From Cranoglanis bouderius (Eukaryota > Chordata > Actinopteri > Siluriformes > Cranoglanididae): 64,000 bases of DNA. The stretch is from the NCBI GenBank assembly GCA_023630585.1, contig CM042562.1, positions 4,961,684 to 5,025,683 of the forward strand, written 5' to 3'. Numbering within the stretch: the first letter of the stretch is position 1; every line of letters begins with the position of its first letter. Shown here piece after piece: positions 33,859 through 46,452 of the stretch. The position numbers were made by a program, and so were the translations under genes. The notes under the pieces are model-generated. The model made no database searches, was not told the origin of the DNA, and saw nothing but the letters and a program-made list of their open reading frames with translations.

Positions 33859-34462
33859 CCACACTCGGGAAAAGGCAGAAGAAAAAGTGGTTTGGTGAGA
33901 TGTTGGTCATGTACTCTGATGTCAGAGGGTGTAAAAAAAAAAAAAAAAAAAAAAAAAGTATCTGGTGAAACCATTTTCACATTCAACTTTATCAGAGCTG
34001 TACTTCCTTGTTTTGTGTACTATGTTCCGGTGCTGCACTGTGAACTGTTTCAGTGCTTTCCAGGTAGGAAAAACAATGCATCAGTGTTGCACAGAGGAGA
34101 GAAACAGTGAGGGAACCAGCAGTACCAGACACCTGTTCGGCCTTTAATGAACCACTGCCGTAATTCCCAGACATCTTATAAATGTCTAGTGTCAGTCAAA
34201 CAGACATAAAGATGTGACTTGCACACATCAAGTCAGCAGTTGTGTGGCTTGCCTCCCTGAACTCTATCAGAATGCTGGCTGTGTTTATAGACTTGAGCTC
34301 CCCTTTCTCTTCTTCCATTAATGCACACATCACATTGCTACCATTTGTGTAGGCCGTTTGAAAGAGCCCTAAAGGTCAGTGCCACAGGCTATTATTGGAA
34401 AAACCTGCACTATGACTGTTGACTGACAAACTGGCAGTTACTCCCGTCCAGAATGAATCAAA

Positions 34463-34501
<39 letters not shown>

Positions 34502-34838
34502 TGGTGAATACAGATACAGTTACTTATCAAGCTCATTTACAACAATCAACAATTTATGACCCCTGATTTGCATCTGTTCTCACATATCCATATAGTCTCA
34601 TCAAAGGCATTTGGCATAAATGGCAGATATAAATAGAGCTGTTTGGCTGATGGCGACTTATTTAAAGGAAGAACAACTGAACAGCGTTCAGAGTTGCTTG
34701 ATCTCTCTACAGCACTTAAAATTACTATGTGATCAGATTTACGGACCTCAGTGACAGAAATGAAATATCTCCCACAGTGCAAGGACAGTGTGTGCTACCA
34801 CAAACCCAACCCCTTGCCTTCGCCTGCCAGCAATAGAA
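33859..34838. other. Divergent intergenic region between PLEKHS1 copy C and the TRIM-like gene
   Basis: Contains a poly(A) run (33931-33956) and (CA)n at 34463-34500. The two genes point away from each other, so promoters of both should lie here. No coding exon recognised. Confidence 0.5.
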
Positions 34839-34844
34839 TATAAA
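34839..34844 (+). promoter_or_regulatory. TATA box of the TRIM-like gene
   Basis: TATAAAAAC lies 135 bases before the ATG at 34974, in a local context free of other signals. It implies a transcript start near 34870. Confidence 0.55.
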
Positions 34845-34973
34845 AACTGGAGGCTGGGGTCTTGTGATGAGGAATAGTTTGCTGGTAGTGGAAGAGGGGA
34901 AGAATTAACGTTAGACCATTTTTGTGGAGCACTTTTTTTCTGGACATTGTGGAGCTGACAATTTATTGTGGCT

Positions 34974-36740
34974 ATGAAGACTCAGTCTGAGGTAAAAGCC
35001 TCACTCAGCTGTACTGTATATTCATTCAAAATTATTAATTCAGAATGGAAACATGTTTCAGTGCATGATCTTCAGTATCATGTTTAATTTCAGGACATGC
35101 CTGTAAAACATCAGGAACACATGAAAAGGCAAAGGGATATTCTTGCTTACCGAATGAAAAAACTGTCGGCAAAGCAAAAGCATTTCACTGTAAGTCATAA
35201 ATTCACAGTTTCTTATGATATAAATAGAGTTTTGTTCTCAACAGAAGGAAAATTCTGATATATGCATTGTATGGTTCTGGTCTACTATGCATCTCAGGAA
35301 AAGACAGCAGAACTGAAAGAAAAGATCAGGAAGAAGTATGAGGACATGAAGCGAGTGCTGGATGAGGATCTGCGAATCACAATGTGCCAGCTAGACATGG
35401 AGCAGGAGGCTATAGAGAGAACCATTGAGGAGAACATAGAAAGGTGCTACCAACTAATGCAGGACCTGGAGCAGCAGCTGTCTGAAACTGGCAAACAGCT
35501 GGACCAAGACAAAGCACACAACTTGGATCGGGTACTGACTGAAAAAGGGATATTCTAAAGCATTTCTTCTCACTTAGAATGTGATTTTTTGTTTCCTCCA
35601 GTGAGTCATACTCTTGATCTGTTTTTTTCCATGCAGATTTCAGAGGCAGATAGAAGGTATGTACGCAGTTGGGATGTTAATTTGTAAAATCAAAGTGCAC
35701 AGTAAAAGTGAGGAGTAAATTATGTGAGAAAATGATCTTAAAGATGGTAATGAAATGGCTGGTGCACCTTATCAGGAGAGAAAGACAATTAAATCCATCT
35801 ACATTCTCACAGTGCTTTAGAATTCTCACTCTAACAGATGCATCTTTCTCATTTTCTCAATCTGTTCTCTTGCAGGATAATAGAAACTCTGAACATGACG
35901 GATCCAAAGTGTATCCAAATGGATGAGTTTAAGAACGAGCAGTTGCTAAGTTTAACTATAAATTTATTGCTGTTCATCCGCTCACAGGTTCCTGTTACCA
36001 AGAAACTCTTCCAGAGCTGTAAGCCTCCCATCAATCACTTATTTTTATTCTTCCTCAAGCTATACTAAGAGTATATTTTCACTACATTAGCTCTGTAATT
36101 GTACTACTTTGTAGGTATACAGCAATGATAAGTTGCTTTGTTGTCTTGTCTTCCTGTCTCAGATGCCCAAGAGGTGGTTCTGAACCCTGATTCTGCTCAT
36201 CCAAAACTCATCATTTCCCCAGCAGGAGACTCAGTTACATACACGGACACCTGGCAGGAAGTTCCTGAAAACCCTTCCCGCTTTGACACCACCCTGAATG
36301 TGATAAGCCAAGAGGGTTTCAAAGAAGGGCGCAATTACTGGGAGGTGCAGGTCAGTGGCAAAACCTACTGGGAGCTGGGACTCACCTATCCCAGCATCCA
36401 TAGGAAAGGTCGTGAGGAGCAGTGCTGGCTGGGGCGTGGACCCGAGTCCTGGTGTGTAGAATACTTTAATGGTAACTACACAGCTTGGCACAATGGGATT
36501 CCCCATGAACTCACCCATTTAACTGGGAAGCAATTCCAACGTATCGGGGTCTTCTCCAGCTCATATGGGGGTCTTGTGTGTTTCCTTGGCTCAGACACCA
36601 TGACCCCACTCTACAGCTTTTGTGTAGGCACATTTACAGACGCACTTCATCAAGCCGTCTGTCCTGGCCATGACAACCAGGGGACTAACTGGAAACCACT
36701 GCTGATCTGTGATGCCTCCAGGTCTGTGCCCACTCTGTGA
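34974..36740 (+). CDS. TRIM-like coiled-coil/B30.2 (PRY-SPRY) protein lacking RING and B-box, about 362 residues
   Basis: Six coding exons: 34974-34991, 35094-35189 (96 bases), 35298-35531 (234 bases), 35637-35656 (20 bases), 35876-36018, 36163-36740 (TGA); total 1089 bases in phase. Exon 1 encodes only MKTQSE. Exons 2-3 form a coiled coil (KIRKKYEDMKRVLDEDLR, EEAIERTIEEN-type heptads). The last exon is a full B30.2 domain: LNPDSAHPKLIIS, EGRNYWEVQVSGKTYWELG, CWLGRGPESWCVEY and FSSSYGGLVCFLG. The 96- and 234-base exons are hallmark sizes of TRIM genes, so this is a TRIM that has lost its RING/B-box exon. Without RING it should not itself be a ubiquitin ligase; it may act as a B30.2 receptor or modifier of TRIM oligomers. 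AATAAA at 36785. Confidence 0.88.
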
Positions 36741-36784
36741 TGGGAAAACTTGAGAGGACAGAGATGTCAAGGCTGAATAAGCTC

Positions 36785-36790
36785 AATAAA
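36785..36790 (+). promoter_or_regulatory. Polyadenylation signal of the TRIM-like gene
   Basis: AATAAA 45 bases after the stop codon. Confidence 0.7.
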
Positions 36791-36799
36791 AGCAGCCTT

Positions 36800-38535
36800 G
36801 TACAGTATAACAGTGTGATTGAATGTTGTAAAATGCAGATAAAAGAATTACACAACACCCAAAGCACTATTTATGTTTTAATACAGCAGAATGCTTAAAT
36901 GTATTATTTTAGATGCAGCCTATTTTCATATAAGCTAATATATTAGCTTATTTTCATCAATATTAAATTATAATCAGTCAAGCTTTTAAAATGTTTTCTT
37001 TCAGAAATCATTTTATTTCAACACAAGTAGAGAAAATACACTTTCTCCACTTGTACAGTATACCACTGGAAATATCTCTATGTAGTGGACAGTTTATTAA
37101 AACCTCCAACTGACGATACAGTAGCTGCCTCTGTAGATAATAAACTGACAGAACATAATATGAAAATCAAAATCACAGCTTTCATACAATACGTGTGTTG
37201 CTTTTAAAGTTTGTTGTTGGGTGTATGTGTGTGTGTGTGCACAGATTAATGCAAATTTGTTTTTATTCACAAATAGGAACTGTAGGATAAAACTTAATTA
37301 AAAGTAATTAAAAATAATAATTTGTTATTTAAATGCTTGAACTCACTACAAACCCACTGATGCTGAAGCCCACCTCAAATAAACAAAAATTCAATATATT
37401 GCCTCTTGTGCTTTAGGTTTATAGCTTTGGTGCAAATTAAAGACCACACGTTCTCAAAATTCCAAATAAAAACTTTCACATAAACCTTTGATCGTTTGTA
37501 ATAAAACAAATAAAATTTCATGGACTGCAATGACCAATGTTAGGATGACAAGCAATACAAAAAATACTGGTGTTTTTACAGCAAGCATCATCATCTTAGT
37601 AAATAAGGAACTTCCCCTTGCTCTTGCTGGTAGGGTAACTAATAAAGAAGGTAATTCCCAATGAGATCCATATACAGAAAGCATGTACTATGATGCTGCA
37701 GTGTGTAGGGCAGTAGGTATTTTTGAACAGAAATAGGTGTAGATGCCAGTGAAGTACTATTTGTTTCAATGGTGTGGTTCAAGAACAGTAAGGACAAAAA
37801 TGTTTATAAGGCAGTAATATGAGCCAATAATAATAAAATAATTATACACAACAATTTACTGATCCAGCTCCAACCATTGACCACTGCATTCACCTGATTC
37901 ACCAGCCAGTTACACATTATTTCATGTGGTTTTACAGTGGTAGTTATAATGGATAAAATTCAATTATTCCTGCAAGCTCTTCACTACAAGAGGTGCCTTT
38001 GGGTTGTGACCATATCTATCTCTATATAAAAGAAAATAAAAGAAGAAATAGGAAACAGTGACATTATAAAAAAAAAAAAGAAAAACAAATGCTTCTATAG
38101 GCTACAGGTCCTTACCTAAAATGCTATAAAACCTAACATGAATATTTCACACTGCCAGTGGACAAAGAACAGCGATATTAATGTTCCATGGAATAAATAG
38201 AAGAGATCAATAATCAGCACTAACTTGCAGTGCCACTAAAGAGCCACTCTTTGGAAGAATCTATTACGTGTCCAGAATAAAGTCAGAAAGAATCTGCTTT
38301 CTCACACAAACAACACTAAATCTAGCTGTGTCTGGATCATCCCTGAATATTGAGACCATGTGGTCACATCCTGTCGGTCAGTCAGTCAGTATGTCAGTCA
38401 TTACACTCCAGCTTTGACTGTGATGTGAAAATGTGGGCTGTCAACATACATAAAACTGAAGAAAAAAAATAGTAAAAAAAAGTAAAAAAAAGGAAATCAA
38501 AGACCATAAAGAATCGCTGAGGTTACATATGGTTA
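36800..38535. other. Tail-to-tail gap between the TRIM-like gene and CASP7; presumed CASP7 3' UTR
   Basis: AT-rich, no coding exon recognised. A (GTCA)n stretch lies at 38369-38402. Minus-strand AATAAA-like signals occur (for example near 37262) but none stands out. Confidence 0.45.
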
Positions 38536-40111
38536 TCAGTTAAAATAAAGCTCTTTGGTCAGCATAGAGACAACACAGGGAATCTGCTTCTTCTCACTGA
38601 AGCGTGGGTCTTCAGACCAGGACTCATAGTTGGTTGCCACCATGTAGTTGACACGTGTGAGGATCTGCAAGATTTCCAGTTGCTTGCCGGACTCACTGAG
38701 GACATTACAAAGAGCTTGGACGAACCAAGAGCCCCGGCCTGGATTCCTCCATGAGTAGTAACCTGAACGAGAAATGCACCACTGTATCAGTCAGCATCTG
38801 ATGCACTTATGACCGTGTAATCCGCTGCCTGGGATTCCGCTTCAACTTCACCATCTTTAATGTGTATGAGCATTTTACAGCTGTCTTTGTGAAAGCAGTC
38901 ATGTCACTATTTAGAGCAACCTAATGAGCCTAATAAGTAGAGAGGCATCAATACCTTTTTCTATTTTCAGACTAAGTATGGGTACATATTTTTTTGTACT
39001 TTTCAATAGTCACAGAAGATTTTATTCAGCTATGTTTGTTGGTTGCTGTTGTGTGCTGTTATCAATGAAGTCCTCATGCTGATTGTTATTTTTAAGATTT
39101 AAAGTATATGGTAGCACTAATAAACATATTTAAAATGTGCTGTAGTATAGTAAAGAAAAACATAATTAAAGAATCAACATAAACGCTGATATGGTGAAGG
39201 TTTCTATCAGAGGTAAGGAAGTTTTCTGACATGGGAAATTCTTCATGAATTTACTCTTTGTGGTTTGTCAGTAACCTGAGAAGTTGCATTTTTGTTGGCT
39301 GGTGAGGGAACAACTATTTATAGCTGTAAGTGATAACAGGTAAACTGTCTCATGGACATTCCACAACATTAAATGGAACTATAGGTGGATAAAAAGTACA
39401 ATGTGTCAAATTTCAACAAATTAAAATGTTGGCAAATTGCTGTGGTCTAAGGAGAATAAAACACTTAATAAAACAGCATGTGCTGTTATAAGAAAATAAT
39501 CATCCCCAACCCCAACATTGACTGTTTTCCTATAACAACAAGCCCTGTCATCCCTTACTTACTAAATAAAACGCAAAGAGTTCTTCCACTTTTCGACATT
39601 TTTTTGGAATATGACATTTAATGGACAATAACGCATCTGCAATTAAGATCACATGTTACCTGGAACAGTGGAGTATGCAAACAAGAAGTCTGCCTCCACT
39701 GGGATTTTGTGTCTGGGGTTCGCATCTGTTTCTAAAGTGTCATGAGGTGCTCCTGAGTCAGTCTGTATACCATCATCAAACTCTGAACCTCGACAGGCCT
39801 GTGAGAATAACTCATTAATATCCTCCACAAGTGAACAAGAAAGGTAGCAAGGTAAGTGACCATGCTGAGCAAACAAATTTGCGTATATACATATATAATT
39901 TTATGAAGGTCCCATTCCTCTTCTATTACCTGGATGAAGAAAAGCTTGGGTTTGCCTACAAGGCTCTTGCACATGTCTCCTCTGAAGAGGGAGGTTATGT
40001 CCTTGATGGGCATGGCCCTGTCCGTTCCATATATCATACCCTCCTCTCCATGGCTTAGCAAGATGCAGGCAAAGCAGGAGCTGTCGGTGTGATCCTCTTC
40101 CGACACTGATG

Positions 40112-40183
<72 letters not shown>

Positions 40184-42828
40184 AGATAAGGACAAAGAGC
40201 AAAAATTACATTAGCATTTCTAGATGACAAACAAAACAGCAATAGTGAGCATCTGCTATTCACAATGTAGGTTAGAGTTATGCCACAGGAGTACTATAAC
40301 CTACAACTACAACTGTTCAAAAGAATCGTATAAACTACAAAGAACGTGGACTTATTTTGTACCATAAAGCATAAAAATGTATTGCAAGAAAAAGAGTATT
40401 TTGTTGTTATGAGGCTTGTACAGAAATAGTTATCATTACAATAACAACATAAACAGCAGCGTTGTCTATCTGAATAACCCACCCTTTTTCAGTATCCCCT
40501 TCATTTTTTCACAGGTCTGGTCGTTGTAGATGAAAACATCAAAACCCAGGTTTTTAAAGCATTTGAACAGTTCTCCTGCATCTCGATCTGTGCCATTGCG
40601 TACATTCATCCCTTACACAGACACAATGAAATGGCTATTAGTTTTTTTGTGCTAAACATATTCATACTGCTATTAATTTCATTATGATTATTATTAGGTT
40701 TATACTTATGATGAAAAAAATGATTGCTACTTTATTATCACCTGTAAGAGATTTAACGAAGGCCTACCTGTCTCGAGATTAAAGTTCTTATTGTTAATGA
40801 TGATACATTTTCCTACTCGCTGGTGGTTCATCTTATATTGACACGCTGGAGAAATGATCCTGTAGCGCTGCTCAGGATCCTGTTCCTGCAACTTTTCTTC
40901 CTTGTTCTTCTTGCTATGAATAAGGAAACAACCGAAATTCAATATACAGCACAAAAACAGCATTTTGGAGCAATGGCAAACATGAAGACATTTAACATTT
41001 ACCATTCTACAGGAATATCCTAAGTTCCCTTTCAATGTTAAAATGGGGAGCTAACCTACATCAGCAGTACTAAGCCTAATAAAAATATTCAGGAACTGTT
41101 TCTAAACACCACAAAAATAGAAAAAAACCACAGCCATCGTTTATATAATTAGATAACAAATAACAACACAAGAGCACTAAAAGGATTAACAAAAACTAAC
41201 ATATGGCTGTGAATATAAAAACCTGTCAAATACTAAGCTAGCATGATGTTAAATCCATTTTCAGTAGGAACATTTACACATGCCTGAGGAATAATTATTA
41301 ACTATTAACAACCACTAACAGATATTGTATATATCCTGTTCCATTATCATATTTCCAAATTCCATCTGGCAGGCCCCTTTGGCCACTGAACACACAATAT
41401 GAGCAGGTTTTCTAGAAGAGCCTAGCCATTGCATTAGCCAACCTCTACAAACACAGTCCCCCAACACACACAACACAGAGTTGCTCCATAGATGATGTGA
41501 TTCCATGTGATTCCCCTCACACACAGACATGATTCGCTGTTTTTCAACTGGCATAAGAGCAAACTTACCAGGGCTCATCATTTAGCACTACGCTACTCTG
41601 CATTGAAACTGTCCTCAAAAGTGACCTCTTCTGGTTAAAGTTCTTTCCTTGGCATGTGGTGGGTGCTAGGATCCTGACATGCTCTATACTCAGTAATGAG
41701 TTCAGTAATGACTGTGCTGGCCAGGAAAGGTGCACGCTAACTGAGTCAGCAGCCACACCACCCCCCAGAGCTTTCTACAGGCCCATTCAACCATGCTGCT
41801 GAGGTCATGCAGGGTACCACTGACCCTCTGCTGACTGGCACACAAAGCAGCTGTTGGCCTACAGGCTAGTTCAACTACTCTATGTACAGTCCTATGAGCT
41901 AATACCAATCTTTTGACTGTACTATCCTTAACCTGTTTACAATATGTCCAGAAGTGATTTGCTTCCAGGCTGATATAATCAGTATCCGTTAAGTTGGGCT
42001 GAGATTTCCATCCATACGTCCATCCATTTTTTGTACCGGTTATCCTACGCAGGGCAGCGGGTGAGCCTGGAGACTATCCCAGGGGACTCGGGGTACAAGG
42101 TGGGGGACATCCTGCACGGGGTGCCAACCTACCGCAGGGCATACAAATTCACGCACCCTTTCACACACTACGGACAATTTAGAGATGCCAATCAGCCTAC
42201 AGAACATGTCTTTGAACTGGGTGAGGACCCGGAGGAAACCCCCAAAGCATGTGGAGAACATGCAAATTCCGCACACACAGGGCAGAGGCGGGAATCGAAC
42301 CCCCAACCCCAGAGGTGTGAGGCAAACGTGCTAACCACTAAAGGGCCTTTCACATTGATCACACTGATTAGGCGACACGAATGTACGACACAATGACGCT
42401 CTTGAATCGAAACAATTGGTCCCTATGGAGCTGTTTCGACCAGTGTGTCGATTTTTTTCCCCGTCGCCCCGCAATGAAACGGCCCGTCCAATTACATTTG
42501 AGCTTTAGATCACGTGCCCAGAGCCGCTGCTGTTGCACAAAAGGGTGAGACTGGTGGCGCTATAGCACAGAAAGCTGTTTTGAAAACCAGCGTAAACACC
42601 GAAGAAAAGTATTCCGGAAGAGAGAAGAGAATGGATGTTGAGTTCCTGTTATCACTGGTGTCTGAGGACAGAGAACTTTTTGAGTGACTACAAAAACATT
42701 GACAAAAAAAAAAAAAAAGAAGTTCTGTGGCAAGGAATTGCTGAGAAAATGGGATGCCTAAGTCATTCTTCTTCTCAGTGGTCAAAGATGATAGGCCGAT
42801 CAGCTGAATAGTGGGTTGCGCCCACTGA

Positions 42829-42912
<84 letters not shown>

Positions 42913-43998
42913 AAACCTATCGTGCAGGCGTGAATTAGCCAAAGACGATCAATCGTGTTGTGCTCACTGTGAAAGGGCCTTAAGCCTCAAGCTGGATAAT
43001 GTGTAGATGAAACTTTATTTCTAGATAAAATACTGAAATTTAAGTAAGGACTTGAAACACAAGCATTTATCCCATGAACCACAAGCCACAAATCTTAGCA
43101 AATGCAATATAGAGGCACCCACCCACTGGCACACACTGTTCATGTCCTGACAGTAAAAATACCCACAAAAATGTCGATCACATAAATATCAAAATGTGCT
43201 ACGTATCAACTTGAGCAACGGTACTTAACAAGTTTTAAGTGATTCTAAGTTTAACCACTATGACTACTGTGCCACCTAGTGGAGGAAACAGGCCTAAGCA
43301 TGTAAATGAGTGATGTGTCGTTCACAAAAGAGTCGACTCTTTGAACAGGCTCTTTTAGGTGAGTGTTGAGTTTGTTTTTTTTTGTAGATGCAGACAGTGC
43401 TGTTACTCCAGCTGTGTAATTTAATCAAAATTCTTCAGTTCAAATGCGCTTTTCACTATCTGAGGTGTAAATGGTGAGACAAACGCTGCAAGCACTATAT
43501 AAATGCAGGAATGCTTACTGTATTTATCAATACTTTTTCTCTTCCCTGATTAAACAACATTTTATAAAACGATAAACACTGTTATGTTGTTAATTAGAAG
43601 GTAGAGTATGATTCCTGGCAAATTAAAGCATCATCTTGTACGGAATAAAAGGAAATGAGTCGTTTGGGAGACGAAAGAGTCGGCTCTTATTGTTGAACTG
43701 AGCCAAATGAGCTGATTCACTGAAAAAAACAAAACAAAACCCGGAATTCCTGTAATCTGACTCCTGTATGCTTTTACCCTCCACAAATAGCAATTTCTAA
43801 CTGAGAAAAGGAGTTATAAAAACAGAACTGGGTCACTTTTACGCCACACACCATACAGGATGTGACGAGAGGACTGACTCACCTTCCAAAAAGTAGAAAT
43901 CTTGCTTTACGATCAGGTTTTGCATCTGTTTGGTCCCCAGAACAGCACGTCTCTTCCTCGGAGTCTTCAGTTTTAACACGCAAAGTTTCCTCATCCAT
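38536..43998 (-). CDS. casp7: Caspase-7 (about 325 residues)
   Basis: Seven coding exons, phases add up: 43883-43998 (ATG), 41569-41613, 40768-40913, 40483-40611, 39930-40105, 39660-39798, 38536-38762 (TGA). Executioner protease of apoptosis, cleaving after Asp. Features: a prodomain with QTDAKPDR (prodomain cut site), [11 protein letters not shown] with the substrate-binding Arg, catalytic His in LLSHGEEG, catalytic Cys in QACRG across the exon 5/6 join, the large/small subunit linker IQTDSG, and the small subunit [14 protein letters not shown] ending [18 protein letters not shown]. All catalytic residues are intact. The 45-base second exon is inferred: only the acceptor TTTTGAG at 41614 keeps the frame. 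Caspase-3 is the main alternative, but [23 protein letters not shown] and the neighbours indicate caspase-7. Confidence 0.95.
40112..40179. repeat. (CA)n microsatellite abutting a CASP7 splice acceptor
   Basis: About 34 CA units; in gene sense a (TG)n tract ending about 6 bases from the AG of the exon that holds the catalytic His. Confidence 0.95.
42005..42338. repeat. Teleost dispersed repeat ('CCATCCATTTT...CTAACCACTAA')
   Basis: Typical teleost interspersed repeat: begins CCATCCATTTTTTGTACCGG, contains 'CAGAGGCGGGAATCGAACCC' and ends GCTAACCACTAA. The last bases continue beyond 42980 (GCC), showing it was split by the next element. Lies in CASP7 intron 1. Confidence 0.7.
42342..42980 (+). 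mobile_element. PIF/Harbinger-like element with TAA target duplication, nested in the older repeat
   Basis: Ends AGGGCCTTTCACATTGATCA and ...GTGCTCACTGTGAAAGGGCCT are inverted repeats; TAA flanks both sides (42339-42341, 42981-42983). Inside, 42628-42790 encodes fragments reading [18 protein letters not shown] and [11 protein letters not shown], like the MADF/Myb-type second protein of Harbinger elements, with stops. A long (TA)n tract fills 42831-42909. Confidence 0.75.
42831..42909. repeat. (TA)n microsatellite
   Basis: About 39 TA units inside the Harbinger-like element. Confidence 0.95.
43312..43725. mobile_element. Possible hAT-type MITE remnant in CASP7 intron 1
   Basis: Left part TTCACAAAAGAGTCGACTCT and right part 'AAAGAGTCGGCTCTTATTGT...GAGCTGATTCACTG' are loosely inverted and carry the GAGTCG/GGCTC words common in fish hAT fragments. 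Confidence 0.4.
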
Positions 43999-44672
43999 TA
44001 TGTAGCTATTGTAGCAAAGAAACCCAGTGATTATGATTATGTCCAAAAGTTTGTGCTCGGTTGGTGTCATGCAGTCCATCTGGGTGTGTTTACAACCTAT
44101 TTTCAGATAATCTATTTTTTATTTGTATTAATTTGACAACAGATGGGGCAGATGAGAGCACGTAATAAATGTCTGTCAGTGATTCCAACTGATCTGTTAC
44201 AAAGTCATTCAAGTTGGTTAACTTAAAGGTTTATGCCTTTTAATATTATAACTTATATTTCACCTGTGATTCATGACTTAGCCATAAACTTTTTTTTTCT
44301 TGTACAGATATGGTACTAGCTTTCTCAAAACAAGTTAGTAGGCTTAAAAAAAAAAAAAACCTCGGGGCGGTTAACCACATTACCAGCCTGACACTTTACC
44401 TGTAATAGCAGTAAATTAGCTAAAGTTAACCGTCTAACAGGCTAGCCTATTATAACCTATTTATTTAATATTAGCTAATTATTTTCAACACCTCGCATCG
44501 ATTTAATATTCTATATTTTACGAATATTAAAATCTTAGTAAACGGGGCGTAAGAAATCAACACAGTGAAGCTGGATAGCTCATAGGTACTGTATGATTAA
44601 CCTAGCCATATTGCTAGCTAGTTCAGCTGAAGGCTGACTAATACGAGTAGTTAGTGAAGGAATGAAGACTTA

Positions 44673-44746
44673 CTTATCTCACGAACTGCCTCCAGACACT
44701 CCAAACGTTTTTACACAGGGTCTCTTAAGGAAACAGAAAGTGAAAG
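44673..44746 (-). promoter_or_regulatory. Candidate CASP7 first exon and promoter with IRF sites
   Basis: A donor-like GATAA/GTAAGTC on the minus strand ends a probable 5' UTR exon at 44673, and a second 5' UTR piece precedes the ATG from an acceptor near 44008. Just upstream, at 44730-44746 (plus strand), GAAACAGAAAGTGAAAG holds two overlapping GAAANNGAAA interferon-regulatory-factor sites. That suggests interferon control, as inference. Confidence 0.4.
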
Positions 44747-45054
44747 ACCATATGAGTAAAGTTTCTAAAGTACCAGTACAGTAAAGAGTTGTCACAGTCT
44801 TGGGTTGGTTATCATTTAAAGATACAGGAACATTTTAGACAGGATAGCAAGGTACCAGGAAACACTACACCAAAATCACCTGACTTTTGTTACAGTACAG
44901 TATTTTCACTCAATATAGTCAATTTATTGATTAAAATAACACTTTATTGGATTTTTAAAAATTCATTGTTATTTGTTTCTATTTTGATTTATATTTTTAC
45001 ACTTACTGGCCACTTTATTAAGTACACCCACTGAACATATACTCCAGCCATGTA

Positions 45055-45650
45055 GGTTCAAGTTCAAGTTCAAGTTCAGTTTATTTGTATAGCGCTTTTA
45101 ACAATGGACATTGTCCCAAAGCAGCTTTACAGAAGTATATAAATTCAGGACAGATTTTAAATTTATGAATTTATCCCCAATGAGCAAGCCAGCGGCGACG
45201 GTGGCAAGGAAAAACTCCCTGAGATGATATAAGGAAGAAACCTTGAGAGGAACCAGACTCAAAAGGGAACCCATCCTCATCTGGGTGACACCGGATAGTG
45301 CGATTATAAATAAATAAATCCCTTCTATAAATGTACCAGTACAACACGGTCAGAATGGCAGTTGTGAGACCATGAAAAATTCATTACAGTTTTTATATGA
45401 AGTCTGTTTTGTTGAACTTCACCACTGTAATTTCAATGATCTTTAGGCTGCACCGGGTGGGGCCATCCTCAGCAGCATCATGTGACCTAAATTGATGAGG
45501 TCTCCAACCAGAAGTAGGGCATCAGGATGGATCGGGCAGGTCCAGAGAGCAGAAGGCGTCGGGATCATTGGCATCTCAGGAGTATCATGTGAAGCTCGAC
45601 AGAAGGGAGTAGAAGAAGCTCGACAGAAGGGAGACAGTAGGTGCACTTTG
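45055..45650 (-). mobile_element. L2-like LINE 3' end fragment
   Basis: On the minus strand it ends AAAAGCGCTATACAAATAAA then repeats of CTTGAA, the tail of teleost L2-type elements. The conserved 'GGGTTCCCTTTTGAGTCTGG' block lies at 45246-45275. The part 45440-45650 is a companion segment that commonly precedes it. No coding capacity. Confidence 0.6.
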
Positions 45651-46452
45651 TAGGTACTCAGTTACTGACTGTAGCACCGGGACCACAGTAAGAATCTCTG
45701 ACACTAATGTACTGTGTTCATGGTGCTGCTACATGCATATTGAAATTTATTTTTAAAACATCTTTATGTCACGTGATAAAAGTCTGTCAAACAGAAAATC
45801 CAGCCAACAGCCCTCCTGTGGTCAGAAACTGACACTGATGAAGGTCTAGAGGATGTCTAACAAATTGCATATTGAACAAGATGAGCTACAGTCTTTAACT
45901 ATACACCTACAAGATGTCCCAATAAGGTCAGTGTGTCTAATAAAGTGGAAATGGTGTTTAAAAACACCAACAGCCCTGCTGCACCTTATACACTTGTACC
46001 AAACCATAAACACTGAGAATACCCCACCACTCAAATAATAATTGGGTCAGTGGTGGTCCTATAATCTGGTTTTGGATATAGGTCCATGATAATTTATGCA
46101 TAAGGACAACTGATCTACAGGTAGTAATTGTATACCTACAAAGTGAACCAATATGTTAGGTATAACTGATAAACTGTCCAGTGAGTTTAAGCACAAGCAA
46201 GAAATGTGTAAAGTCAGATTAAGATTGTGTCAGTAAGGTCATATAGGCCAGCAGCTTCTGCGTTTTTAATAGGTACTCACAAGGAAAAGGACAGTTATAG
46301 CCACGTCTCAGTTTCACTCAATTATTTTCAGCCCGTCCATTTTAATAAGGAGATTGCAATCTGAAAGCCTCATGACTTAAACTCATTATTTCACATGCTC
46401 CACACTCATACATCAATGGCAGTGAGAGTACAGTTATGTTCACAGTGTGAAA

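Noticed and set aside
42031..42396. 121-codon open frame
   Set aside because: It is translated teleost dispersed repeat plus the end of a Harbinger-like element.
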